The notes below the pieces were generated by a model. It ran no database searches and was not told the origin of the DNA. It saw nothing but the letters and a program-made list of their open reading frames with translations. The position numbers and the translations under genes are program-made. Below, one piece after another: positions 1 through 6,973 of a stretch of DNA of 17,197 nucleotides (positions are counted from its first letter, which is position 1; the number at the start of each line of letters is the position of its first letter). Source of the DNA: Candidatus Njordarchaeum guaymasense (GTDB lineage Archaea > Asgardarchaeota > Njordarchaeia > Njordarchaeales > Njordarchaeaceae); contig JAUQYT010000181.1 in NCBI GenBank assembly GCA_030587605.1, positions 1 through 17,197 of the forward strand. The letters run 5' to 3'.

Positions 1-2
1 CA

Positions 3-1817
3 ACTGTAATCTGCTCGGATAAAACTGGCACATTAACCAAGAATGAAATGACCGTACGTAGAATCTTTACTGCAAACGGGTTCACAGATGTGTCGGGAGT
101 TGGAATAGATCCGGAAGGCGAATTCTCGTACGAGGGTAAGAAGATCGATCCAAGTCGCGACAAGGACTTGATGAAACTCCTCACCGTTGGAACGCTTTGC
201 AATGATTCGCAACTTATTTACGAAAATAAGTCTTGGCGTGCCACGGGCGACCTCACTGAGGCAGCCATATTGGTCGCTGCAGCCAAGGCGGGAATTAACA
301 AGGAAGAGTTGGACACAACGTGCCAGCGGGTGGGTGAGGTTCCGTTTGAGTCTGAGAGAAAGCGAATGTCAACCATTCATCCCTCGAAGGAAGGGGGTTT
401 CATCGTATGCGTGAAAGGGGCACCAGAAATACTCCTAAATCTCTCGACACGGTACCTGAATAGAGGCAAAGAAGAGAAACTTATGGATAAAGTTGAGGAA
501 TCATTCCATAAGGCAAACGAGCTAATGGCCTCAAAAGCCCTTCGTGTTCTGGGCATAGCTTACTCAACCCTCAGAGAGTTGCGCAAGGACAGGATAACCC
601 CTGAAAATATTGAGAAGGACTTGGTATTCGTTGGACTCGTAGGGATGATAGACCCACCGAGACCTGAAGCCAAAGAAGCCATCGAAAAATGCGAAACTGC
701 AGGAATAAAAGTCGTCATGATCACGGGAGACCACAAGCTCACAGCCGTAGCCGTTGCAAAGGAACTTGGGCTACTTCACCAAACCCACAATACAACTGAT
801 GAAAAGAACCCTGAGAAGACTCAATCTAAGGAAAGAAGAGATCCTTTGGTATTAACTGGCGCCGAGCTCGATAATATGAGCGACAAGCAGCTGTTCAAGA
901 TAGCAAATGATGTGTCGGTTTATGCCCGGGTCTCTCCAGAACATAAGCTCAGAATAGTTAAGGCTCTGAAAGCTCATGGGCACGTTGTGGCAATGACGGG
1001 AGATGGGGTTAATGATGCACCGGCGCTGAAAAATTCCGACATCGGCGTCGCCATGGGGATCACGGGAACCGATGTGACCAAGGAAGCCTCTGACATGGTT
1101 CTGTCTGATGATAACTTTGCAACAATAGTTTCCGCTGTTGAGGAAGGCAGAGGAATATATGATAACATCAAGAAGTACCTAATGTACTTGCTTTCAAGCA
1201 ACGTTGGAGAGGTTCTCACACTCTTCATAGCTAGCCTCTTGGGATTCCCGCTTCCACTTATTGCGCTACAGCTTCTATGGGTGAACCTCATGACTGATGG
1301 GTTCCCAGCACTTGCCCTCGCAATAGATCCTCCTGATATAGACGTGATGAGTAGACCGCCAAGAGACCCGAGGGAAAGCATTTTCACAAGTAGAATAAAA
1401 GCAATGATCTTCGGCATCGCCACCTTGATGCCAATATCGATTCTGCCGGTATTCTACATGTACAACCCAGCTCTACTTGACAGCGTCGGATCCCCTAGCC
1501 CGCAGTACCTGCAGGCAATGACAATGGCCTTTACAATAATGGTCATGTTTGAAATGTTCGTTGTGTATACGTGTAGGTCTGAGAAGTATACGCTCCACAA
1601 GATCGGCTTCTTCAAGAACAAGTACCTGAATCTGGCGGTACTGACTTCTATAGTCCTCCAGTTAGTCGTGTTGTACACGCCAGTCTTCGAAATACTATTT
1701 CAGACCCACTTCTTGGCAATTACGGATTGGCCTGTTGTCCTAGTAGCAGGTTGCCTTCCGTTGATAGTAGGAGAAATTGGGAAAGCGATATTCCCACCGA
1801 AGAAGAAGCAGGCATAA
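3..1817 (+). CDS. P-type cation-transporting ATPase, Ca2+ (type IIA-like), 5'-truncated by window edge
   Basis: An integral-membrane pump that uses ATP to move cations, probably Ca2+, across the cytoplasmic membrane. The reading frame is open from base 3, so the first ATG (48) is internal and the N-terminal part (actuator domain, M1-M4) lies outside the window. Visible in order: the phosphorylation motif DKTGTLT at nt 18-38, the nucleotide-binding KGAPE at about 414-428, MITGDH near 717, and the hinge motif TGDGVNDAPALK near 997-1032. Six hydrophobic segments (M5-M10) follow from about nt 1165. M6 carries VNLMTDG, whose N, T and D match the Ca2+-ligand positions of SERCA-type pumps, followed by a PPD. 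The C-terminus is short and basic (PPKKKQA). The M4 PEGLP-type motif cannot be checked, so Ca2+ rather than another cation is inferred. No frameshift is seen. The gene ends convergently with the minus-strand gene at 1885. Confidence 0.95.
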   Translation, partial: TVICSDKTGTLTKNEMTVRRIFTANGFTDVSGVGIDPEGEFSYEGKKIDPSRDKDLMKLLTVGTLCNDSQLIYENKSWRATGDLTEAAILVAAAKAGINKEELDTTCQRVGEVPFESERKRMSTIHPSKEGGFIVCVKGAPEILLNLSTRYLNRGKEEKLMDKVEESFHKANELMASKALRVLGIAYSTLRELRKDRITPENIEKDLVFVGLVGMIDPPRPEAKEAIEKCETAGIKVVMITGDHKLTAVAVAKELGLLHQTHNTTDEKNPEKTQSKERRDPLVLTGAELDNMSDKQLFKIANDVSVYARVSPEHKLRIVKALKAHGHVVAMTGDGVNDAPALKNSDIGVAMGITGTDVTKEASDMVLSDDNFATIVSAVEEGRGIYDNIKKYLMYLLSSNVGEVLTLFIASLLGFPLPLIALQLLWVNLMTDGFPALALAIDPPDIDVMSRPPRDPRESIFTSRIKAMIFGIATLMPISILPVFYMYNPALLDSVGSPSPQYLQAMTMAFTIMVMFEMFVVYTCRSEKYTLHKIGFFKNKYLNLAVLTSIVLQLVVLYTPVFEILFQTHFLAITDWPVVLVAGCLPLIVGEIGKAIFPPKKKQA

Positions 1818-1829
1818 CAAATCAAGAGA

Positions 1830-1859
1830 AGTCTGCGATCCAAGAAACTGGTGCAGACT
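1830..1859 (+). terminator. Stem-loop just after the ATPase stop codon
   Basis: Perfect 7-bp inverted repeat AGTCTGC (1830-1836) and GCAGACT (1853-1859) with a 16-nt loop, starting 12 bases after the TAA of the ATPase gene. The loop contains a further CCA/TGG pair. No strong T-run follows, so it could be a 3'-end stabilising structure rather than a terminator. It lies in the 67-bp gap between two convergent genes. Confidence 0.4.
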
Positions 1860-1884
1860 GCAGGAAGTAATATTCTACTAGGTG

Positions 1885-2328
1885 CTACTCATGAATATCT
1901 AACTTTACTGATTGTTCTTCCTCAAAGAGCTTTTTCAAACACTCTGATACTTCTTTCATCTCTACGTCATCTGCGGGGAACCCCTTCAAGAAATTGTATA
2001 GCTCAACATGAATCTTCTGACCGGAACGATAGACCGACAATATCCGAAGATAACCAGAGGACTTTCCATCACCGAGGTTATCCAGTCTTCTAAAGACTCC
2101 ATCAATCCTTTCCGTAAAGTCATCGATTCTATCTTCACTCAAACAGTTGTAGCCCATTTCATGTAGTAGATCAACAGCAAGCTTGAATGCCTTTTCAGTT
2201 GTCAGCGGCTCCGCTACCGAGTCTCGCATTTCCACGTGTTCCCCCCGCAAGTCTGCAACTCTATCAGAAGCTGATCCTTCCCTTGTGCTTCTGCTGAGGG
2301 CATTTATGTCTGTCATACTTACTACCAT
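1885..2328 (-). CDS. Hypothetical acidic protein, 147 aa
   Basis: Not recognised as any known family. The frame is open back to 2367, but a strong TATA-like box (2373-2380, minus) predicts transcription starting near 2350. That is downstream of 2367, so the in-frame ATG at 2328 (or the one at 2316) is the likelier start. A weak GTAAGG lies just upstream of 2328. The first 35 or so residues are polar and probably disordered. The remainder looks helical, with charged heptad-like stretches and a very acidic, Leu-rich C-terminal end (LKKLFEEEQS). There is no signal peptide, membrane segment or metal motif. It is soluble and possibly a partner-binding protein, but no function is assigned. The next gene upstream on the same strand (TPR protein) ends 112 bp before this start, and this gene has its own promoter. 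Confidence 0.7.
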   Translation of the reverse strand: MVVSMTDINALSRSTREGSASDRVADLRGEHVEMRDSVAEPLTTEKAFKLAVDLLHEMGYNCLSEDRIDDFTERIDGVFRRLDNLGDGKSSGYLRILSVYRSGQKIHVELYNFLKGFPADDVEMKEVSECLKKLFEEEQSVKLDIHE

Positions 2329-2372
2329 AATTGCCTTACTTATTGGGCTCGTATAGAAAAAAGCCAAGAACG

Positions 2373-2380
2373 ATATATAA
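2373..2380 (-). promoter_or_regulatory. TATA-like box for the 147-aa hypothetical protein
   Basis: On the minus strand this reads TTATATAT within CCTTATATATCG, a good archaeal TATA element. With the usual spacing of about 25 bases, the transcript starts near 2350, 20-odd bases before the ATG at 2328. This placement is the reason for preferring 2328 over 2367 as the start. Confidence 0.55.
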
Positions 2381-2440
2381 GGACTAAATTGTTACTAGAA
2401 AAATCTCAGCTTTAGCGCCCAATCCAGAAACCACAACTTG

Positions 2441-3259
2441 CTACTGCAAATCTTCAAGAGTTCTGGGCTTTATCTCGACTATTTCTGCGACAACTCTCTT
2501 GTAGCGGAGTTGTCCGGCTTCCTGCCGCGCCTCCGAAGAGCCAAGTCTGTGTGCCTCCTCAAGGCAATAGAGCGCTTTTGCTTCCTCCCCCTTTTTCAGG
2601 TAAGCCATTCCAATATTGTACCATCCGTTGGCGTTCCTAGGCTCTATTGAGAGAACTGCTTCGTAGCAGAGTATCTCTTTGTCATGTTGTTGTTGTTGTC
2701 TCCCGTACTCGACTCCCAGGTTCATCCAGGCCATGGTGTAGTCGGGTTTAATCTGGAGAGCTTTCCTGTAGCACTCACTCTCCTTGTCATGTAGCTCCTC
2801 CATTCCATACGCTACTCCTAGATTGTACCACGCCTCAGGGAAGTTCTCATTGATACTCAGCGCCTTTTCGTAATACTGTCTAGCCTCGCCGTGTTGTCCG
2901 TCTTCGCCGTAGGCGCCCCCCAAGGCAAACCATGTTAGTTCATTACTCGGATCAGCCTCTGTCGCTGACCTGAAGCACTCGATCTCCCCTTCCACGTTTC
3001 CCGCTAGCCTATTCGTGTCGCCTAGCTCGAGCCATCCCATGGAATTGCCCGGATTGATTTCCAACGCTTTTCTGAAGTACTTCGCGGCGTCGTCAAGTTT
3101 TCCTTTTTCCTTGGAGGCTTCCGCTAAGTAGAACCACGTGTCAGGGTTTGAAGGCTCCAATTCAGCGGCTTTCTTGAACAACTTAATGGCTTTCCCAAAA
3201 TCTTCCTTATCGAGACAAATAAAACCCTCTCTCATTAACTCCTCAAAAGACATTGGCAT
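2441..3259 (-). CDS. Tetratricopeptide-repeat (TPR) protein, 272 aa
   Basis: A soluble scaffold protein made almost wholly of TPR helix-turn-helix repeats, which normally bind peptide segments of partner proteins; the partner is unknown. About seven 34-residue repeats run from residue 4 to about 242, each with the expected W/Y-x-x-L-G, A/G-Y and A-L-x-I-x-P positions (for example ALEINPGN, ALSINENF, ALQIKPDY). The sixth repeat carries a run of four glutamines encoded by CAA/ACA triplets (2685-2699) and is one residue longer than its neighbour. A 30-residue charged tail follows. No signal peptide or membrane anchor is seen, so it is cytoplasmic. Start: GTG 3262, ATG 3259 and ATG 3253 are in frame; ATG 3259 is chosen although no clear Shine-Dalgarno is present. 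A TATA-like GATATAGTAC on the minus strand near 3304-3313 fits a short leader. Confidence 0.92.
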   Translation of the reverse strand: MPMSFEELMREGFICLDKEDFGKAIKLFKKAAELEPSNPDTWFYLAEASKEKGKLDDAAKYFRKALEINPGNSMGWLELGDTNRLAGNVEGEIECFRSATEADPSNELTWFALGGAYGEDGQHGEARQYYEKALSINENFPEAWYNLGVAYGMEELHDKESECYRKALQIKPDYTMAWMNLGVEYGRQQQQHDKEILCYEAVLSIEPRNANGWYNIGMAYLKKGEEAKALYCLEEAHRLGSSEARQEAGQLRYKRVVAEIVEIKPRTLEDLQ

Positions 3260-3302
3260 CACATCTTGCCCACTAAAACACTGTCCCTGTATAGACTCGC
3301 CG

Positions 3303-3356
3303 TGTACTATATCTAGCTTTCCTCCGTCGAAATCGGAGCTGGCGAAACCTTTAATC
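3303..3356. promoter_or_regulatory. Divergent promoter region between TPR gene and GH-like gene
   Basis: The 220-bp gap 3260-3479 holds a minus-strand TATA-like box (GATATAGTAC, about 3304-3313) for the TPR gene and a plus-strand candidate (ACCTTTAATC, about 3347-3356) for the downstream gene. Between them lies a 5-bp stem, CTCCG (3322-3326) and CGGAG (3334-3338), with a 7-nt loop. The assignments rest on motif and spacing only. Confidence 0.35.
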
Positions 3357-3462
3357 TGAGCCTGACAATAGTCGAAACCATACTCGCAGGTCAGGAAACT
3401 GTGTTGTGCAAGTATGTGAACATGTCACTTATGTGTATTGAGTTGGCCGATCTTGAGAAAAA

Positions 3463-3467
3463 GGAGG
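3463..3467 (+). promoter_or_regulatory. Shine-Dalgarno GGAGG with long spacing to a TTG start
   Basis: A clear AAAGGAGG lies 12 bases before the TTG at 3480. An in-frame stop (TGA 3471-3473) leaves only TTG 3480 or GTG 3483 as starts, so this site decides for TTG despite the long spacer. Confidence 0.6.
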
Positions 3468-3479
3468 TTTTGATTTGTT

Positions 3480-4493
3480 TTGGTGCGTGAGACTGGTGTT
3501 TCATATTACGGTTGTGCGCAGGCGGACCATGCAAGAGAGGATTTCAAGGAGATGATTGCCCACAACTGCAACGCCGTCCAACTTGCCATAAGCGAATTTG
3601 ACTGCGAACACTGGTGGCCCTCCATCAAGGAGATCACCCGAATCGCAAAGAATGAGTTTGGCTTGACAGTTCACGTCAGCTTATGGGGCTTCGGAAAAGT
3701 CTTCGGCGGTGAACCCATCTCAGCTTTCCTTCAGGACCATGAGAATTGCCGTCAGGCTATGGCAGAAAGCGGGAGATCATGTGCTGCAGCATGTATCAAC
3801 ACAGGCTTCAGAGATTACTACTTGTCCTGGGTAAAAGCATTTGTCAGGGACCTTACTTGGGACTACCTTTTCCAAGATGAACCTCACTACGCTGTACCGT
3901 CCTCAAAGGAATGGACGTGTCGCTGTCCAACGTGTCAGCAACTCTTCAAGGAGAAATACGGTCACAGAATGCCAAAGGAGTTGACCAGTGAGGTTCTTAG
4001 ATTCAGAGAAGATTCCTTAGTTGCGCTCCTGCTCGAAGCCGCGCGCTTAGTCAAGTCTATGGACCCAAGCAAGAAGGTGATCACCTGCTTACTCCCTGGC
4101 GGAGGAGAGGAATCCGGGATAGGGGACTGGTCAAAGATCGCCTCAGCGAAGGAGATCGACGTCCTGAGCACGGACCCATATCCATATGTCTTTGGCAAGC
4201 CCGCGATGCGACCTTACGTGACAGAGGTAACAAAGAAGGCTCTGAAGCTCTCCAGAGACCACGGCAAGATGACACAGATATGGGTTGAACTCTTTGCTGT
4301 CCCTGCAGCCAAAACAGAAGAAGTCAAGGAAACAATCAGGTTAATAGATGAGCTCGAAGTCGGTGGAAAGAAAGTTGACAGCATATTCTGCTGGTCCTAC
4401 AGGGCAAACAAGGGTACAACTATAAGTTGCACAAAGCCAGACTTAGCATGGAAACTCGTCGGTGAGGCTTTCGGAGAAGTTCTCGAGAGATAA
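3480..4493 (+). CDS. TIM-barrel glycoside-hydrolase-like protein (GH42-like), 337 aa
   Basis: Probably a soluble (beta/alpha)8 enzyme acting on a sugar or related substrate; the substrate is unknown. The N-terminal half has barrel-like alternation: an N-A-V-Q-L-A strand near residue 31, a V-H-V-S-L-W-G strand near 64, then DYLFQDEPHY near residue 128-137, whose Glu sits where clan GH-A enzymes carry the acid/base. A Cys-rich CRCPTCQQLFKEKYG follows at about 147-161; GH42 and related barrel proteins have a similar C-x-C-x-x-C-x-x-x-F-x-x-x-Y-G segment after the acid/base. WVELFAVPA near residue 267 could carry the nucleophile. There is no signal peptide, so it is cytoplasmic. The start is TTG 3480. 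The next gene (longin-like) follows on the same strand after 155 bases with its own likely promoter. Assignment to a GH family is by motif resemblance only. Confidence 0.72.
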   Translation: MVRETGVSYYGCAQADHAREDFKEMIAHNCNAVQLAISEFDCEHWWPSIKEITRIAKNEFGLTVHVSLWGFGKVFGGEPISAFLQDHENCRQAMAESGRSCAAACINTGFRDYYLSWVKAFVRDLTWDYLFQDEPHYAVPSSKEWTCRCPTCQQLFKEKYGHRMPKELTSEVLRFREDSLVALLLEAARLVKSMDPSKKVITCLLPGGGEESGIGDWSKIASAKEIDVLSTDPYPYVFGKPAMRPYVTEVTKKALKLSRDHGKMTQIWVELFAVPAAKTEEVKETIRLIDELEVGGKKVDSIFCWSYRANKGTTISCTKPDLAWKLVGEAFGEVLER

Positions 4494-4543
4494 AATAAGT
4501 CGACCCACCGCTTCACATTCCCATCTTTTTGAGAAGTTCTCAA
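4474..4543. repeat. Repeated 11-bp palindrome GAGAAGTTCTC
   Basis: GAGAAGTTCTC, a perfect inverted repeat around a central G, occurs at 4474-4484 (end of the GH-like gene) and at 4531-4541. The second copy extends to 7-bp arms, TTGAGAA-G-TTCTCAA (4529-4543). The copies are 57 bases apart and flank the stop codon of the GH-like gene. A T5 run (4526-4530) precedes the second copy. Possible roles are a transcript-end hairpin or paired operator sites for the downstream promoter. Confidence 0.45.
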
Positions 4544-4576
4544 TTACCGTTTAAACCGGAGACCAGAAGCACCTAA

Positions 4577-4585
4577 CATTTAAAC
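4577..4585 (+). promoter_or_regulatory. TATA-like box for the longin-like gene
   Basis: CATTTAAAC lies about 70 bases before the TTG at 4649. A second TATA-like element, GTTTAAAC (4549-4556, itself an 8-bp palindrome), lies 28 bases upstream. The expected transcript start near 4608 would give a leader of about 40 bases containing the GGAGG. Confidence 0.4.
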
Positions 4586-4635
4586 GAAGTTCAACTCAAA
4601 TCCATTGTTGGGACAACTTCATTCTTCCTAGTTCT

Positions 4636-4640
4636 GGAGG
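4636..4640 (+). promoter_or_regulatory. Shine-Dalgarno GGAGG deciding a TTG start
   Basis: GGAGGT eight bases before TTG 4649, in CTGGAGGTCCATTAATTG. Its spacing is canonical and fixes the start of the longin-like protein. Confidence 0.75.
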
Positions 4641-4648
4641 TCCATTAA

Positions 4649-5470
4649 TTGATTCGTAACGTTTGGGTGATCGAGAAAGTCAGTGGTCGCAGCCTTTTCC
4701 ACCGGTCCTACGGAAGAGAGCCTAAGGAGGCTGATTTGATCTCAGGTTTCCTTTCAGCCCTCACCAGTTTCTCAGAAGCTGAGTTGGAAGGAGAAAAACT
4801 ATCAGTAGTCGAAACCGAAGGCAGAAAATGGGTTTACCGCTACGTGGATCCCCTGATATTTGTAGTCACGGGAGCAAGGGGAGATCCCGAATCACATATG
4901 AAAGCCCAAGTAAGTTATCTAGCGAACTCGTTTCTGGATACATTCCCAGAAGTAAAAGGAGAGAAGGGAAGAGCATTCCTCAAAGACTGGTCAGGGGAAA
5001 GAAGCCAGTTTAGCAGGTTTGCGCCACTTGTTGACCAGCTAGTGAACCAGTGGAGCAAAGTGGATAACGTGAACAGGGCTGCTAAGGCCCAAGACGTAAC
5101 AGAGATCTATCAGCGAATCTTTGACGCAATGATCTCTGGCGTCAAGAAGTACAAGGACAAGATCTGTGGTGAACTCCAAAGGGCAGTGGAGGATTTTGAG
5201 AGAGAATGCAGCGCTCATATCCCGTTCAGTTCTTCTGGACCTTGCCCCACCCTTGATCTAATGAGCATAGATGTCTTCTCAATGAGCTACGAGAAATTGA
5301 AAGGAGACCTCAGTTCACTGCTAACAAGATTCGTGAAGATTCTCAAGGAACGACTTCCAGGTGGGGAAGCCAAGAAGATCTTCCGTGCAAAAGTGGTACC
5401 GATTATGAAGAGTGATTGGAGAAGGATCGATGTTTACAACATTGACCCCATCTTGATTTCACTACTATGA
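4649..5470 (+). CDS. Protein with longin-like N-terminal domain, 273 aa
   Basis: Residues 1-100 resemble the longin/roadblock fold: strand IRNVWVIEK, a turn with SGRSLFHRSYG, a helix beginning near residue 27 that contains LISGFLSALTSF, then three strands (KLSVVETEG, KWVYRYV, LIFVVTGA) and a long helix ending in FLDTFP. This alternation, and the paired phrases 'V-x-x-x-x-G-x-x-L-F-x-R-x-Y' and 'S-G-F-L-S-A-L', match archaeal proteins of the longin/Mon1/roadblock type known from TACK and Asgard archaea, where such domains associate with small GTPases. Residues 110-273 are mostly helical and charged, of unknown role. There is no membrane segment or signal peptide. The TTG start is supported by GGAGG eight bases upstream. 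It is convergent with the GMP-synthase-like gene, leaving a 40-bp gap. The fold assignment is from pattern resemblance only. Confidence 0.65.
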   Translation: MIRNVWVIEKVSGRSLFHRSYGREPKEADLISGFLSALTSFSEAELEGEKLSVVETEGRKWVYRYVDPLIFVVTGARGDPESHMKAQVSYLANSFLDTFPEVKGEKGRAFLKDWSGERSQFSRFAPLVDQLVNQWSKVDNVNRAAKAQDVTEIYQRIFDAMISGVKKYKDKICGELQRAVEDFERECSAHIPFSSSGPCPTLDLMSIDVFSMSYEKLKGDLSSLLTRFVKILKERLPGGEAKKIFRAKVVPIMKSDWRRIDVYNIDPILISLL

Positions 5471-5510
5471 AGAAGTTGATCGTCGGATCCCTTGTTGACG
5501 CCTAGAAACC

Positions 5511-6701
5511 CTATTCGAATTCTATTGCTGCAGGGGGTTTAGGGGTGACATCATAGTACACTGATGAGACCTTGCTGCACTTGCTCATTATTCTCTCCGA
5601 GATTGTGTAGAGCTTACTCCAGTCAAGCTTAACCACGTCCGCCTTTGCGAAATCTTCTGTGTTAACTGCTCTTATGACTGCTACATACTTCCCGTTCTTG
5701 GGCTTCTTCGTGACGCTGTATAGGCATCTTGTAAATTCCTTCTGTCTCTCCACAAATTCAATGGGGTAACTAACCAAGTCTTCATAGTCGGGTTCAAGCA
5801 TCTCTTTTGATCCGAGGAGTGTCGCTCTGGTGGCAGACGCCTTCATGTACACTCTCTTCCCGTCTCTTAGACCAGCCACTCTGTTCTTGGGAACCATCAA
5901 GTCGACTTGCTTCGAACCTACATCTAGGTAATCTGCCATCCTTTCTCTCAACTTGTCCATTTTCGCATCATCATCGTTTTTGTTTTCGAGTATGACTACG
6001 AAGTATTGACTGGGTTTGATGTACTGAAACTCTTCTTCAACGATCTCCGTCGCGTCTCTTACCTCCCTAAGTTTCTCATCACTCACTTTTCCTAGCATAC
6101 GGATCATTAGCCCAGGCATAGGAAAAGGGTTCAACTCTGAGAGCCTAGGAGGAAGGCCTAATAGCTCGGCGACTTTTGACACCTGTTGCCTGTTTAAGGC
6201 AATCAGTGGCTCAATCACTTTGGTCGAGCGCCTACCTTTTGATGCTCTCGAGGGTTGAGTTACTGCTAGCTTCTCGTTCGTGCTCCTGGCGGTCGCACTT
6301 GTTCCGAGAAACATCAGTTTCACTTCTTTTTCTTCCGCGAAGTCTCCGAGGAGAGTGTAAAAGGTTTCATAGAATAACTTTCGTTTCTCTTCTGGCGCCT
6401 CAGCCTTCTCAACATTTTTCATGAATCTCTTCCTTGCTTCTATCACCTTGAGGTCTAGTTTCAATGGCGCTCTTGACAGAGTATCTGTAACTGCGCCAAC
6501 CTCATCTTTCCTCATAAACCCAGTATCGATGAATACTGGGACTATGTTCGATCCGCCTGTCGCCCGCTGAACAATTGTCGCCATGACATTGCTGCAGAGT
6601 CCACCACTGCAGGCGAGGAGCGCTCTCTCCTCTCCCAAGACATTCCTAATCTCAACTGTCTTGCTCCTTATGAATTCCTCAACATCGAACTTCTCTCCCA
6701 A
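5511..6701 (-). CDS. GMP synthetase (ATP-pyrophosphatase subunit) homologue with degenerate active site
   Basis: True archaeal GMP synthetase subunit B makes GMP from XMP with ATP. This 396-aa protein keeps the overall layout: an N-terminal KFDVEEFIRSK-type helix, the ALLACSGG strand-loop, VPVFIDTGFMRK (GuaA: VFVDTGLLRK), FPMPGLMIRMLGKV near 193-206 (GuaA: FPGPGLAIRVIGEV), and a C-terminal dimerisation domain with AVNTEDFAKAD and the ending YYDVTPKPPAAIEFE. The ATP-PPase motif SGGVDSS is instead SGGLCSN (residues 32-38), the TLYPD-type segment is GTSATARST, and the HHNVGGLP region is missing. Catalysis of normal GMP synthesis is therefore doubtful, while the XMP-side C-terminus looks retained. 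Start: TTG 6701 with an AGGGGG 10 bases upstream matches the usual N-terminus; TTG 6737 is an alternative that adds 12 unrelated residues. No glutaminase domain or guaAa gene is adjacent. Confidence 0.85.
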   Translation of the reverse strand: MGEKFDVEEFIRSKTVEIRNVLGEERALLACSGGLCSNVMATIVQRATGGSNIVPVFIDTGFMRKDEVGAVTDTLSRAPLKLDLKVIEARKRFMKNVEKAEAPEEKRKLFYETFYTLLGDFAEEKEVKLMFLGTSATARSTNEKLAVTQPSRASKGRRSTKVIEPLIALNRQQVSKVAELLGLPPRLSELNPFPMPGLMIRMLGKVSDEKLREVRDATEIVEEEFQYIKPSQYFVVILENKNDDDAKMDKLRERMADYLDVGSKQVDLMVPKNRVAGLRDGKRVYMKASATRATLLGSKEMLEPDYEDLVSYPIEFVERQKEFTRCLYSVTKKPKNGKYVAVIRAVNTEDFAKADVVKLDWSKLYTISERIMSKCSKVSSVYYDVTPKPPAAIEFE

Positions 6702-6841
6702 AGTGTCTGAGCCCCCTGAATGAACGCAAATGAACAAGCATCAATCAAATAGTTTGAAAGCAGATATCGCATAGTTAAACATGTAGGTTTGCAGTTTAAG
6801 TGATAATCGGACTCATTAGATAATCAAAAAACCAAGCTAAA

Positions 6842-6856
6842 CCTTAAAACTTAAGG
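6842..6856. promoter_or_regulatory. Inverted repeat CCTTAA-N3-TTAAGG over a TATA-like element
   Basis: Perfect 6-bp arms CCTTAA (6842-6847) and TTAAGG (6851-6856) with spacer AAC. The element overlaps the best TATA-like sequence (CTTAAAAC) ahead of the 2-oxoacid oxidoreductase genes and lies in the 270-bp gap separating them from the divergent GMP-synthase-like gene. A transcript start near 6873 and a leader of about 100 bases would follow. A minus-strand TATA-like TTTAACTA lies near 6772-6780 for the divergent gene. A 7-bp direct repeat GATAATC is at 6802-6808 and 6819-6825. Confidence 0.4.
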
Positions 6857-6964
6857 CTACTATTCCAGTAACCGTATCAGCCATCGGGAAAATCTCCATC
6901 AAAGGATCCCGCTGTCCTGAACAGCTGGACTAGCGATAGCGTCTGATAAATGGAGCAAAGGGTC

Positions 6965-6970
6965 GGAGGA
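6965..6970 (+). promoter_or_regulatory. Shine-Dalgarno GGAGGA favouring ATG 6974
   Basis: GGAGGA lies inside the longer frame beginning at ATG 6950 and just ahead of ATG 6974, with four bases between GGAGG and the ATG. ATG 6950 has no Shine-Dalgarno. Confidence 0.5.
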
Positions 6971-6973
6971 CGA

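Noticed and set aside
974..1423. Long minus-strand open frame inside the ATPase gene
   Set aside because: It lies opposite the strongly conserved hinge motif and membrane region of a clear ATPase, with no Shine-Dalgarno or promoter and no protein-like pattern.
3317..3490. A 57-codon small protein gene ahead of the GH-like gene
   Set aside because: The frame is open but the upstream part has no usable start codon with a ribosome site and it covers the predicted promoter; only the short leader possibility was kept as a low-interest finding.
5511..6701. Normal GMP synthetase (guaA/guaAb)
   Set aside because: The ATP-pyrophosphatase motif and the neighbouring substrate loops are altered, so the standard enzyme name would overstate what is visible.
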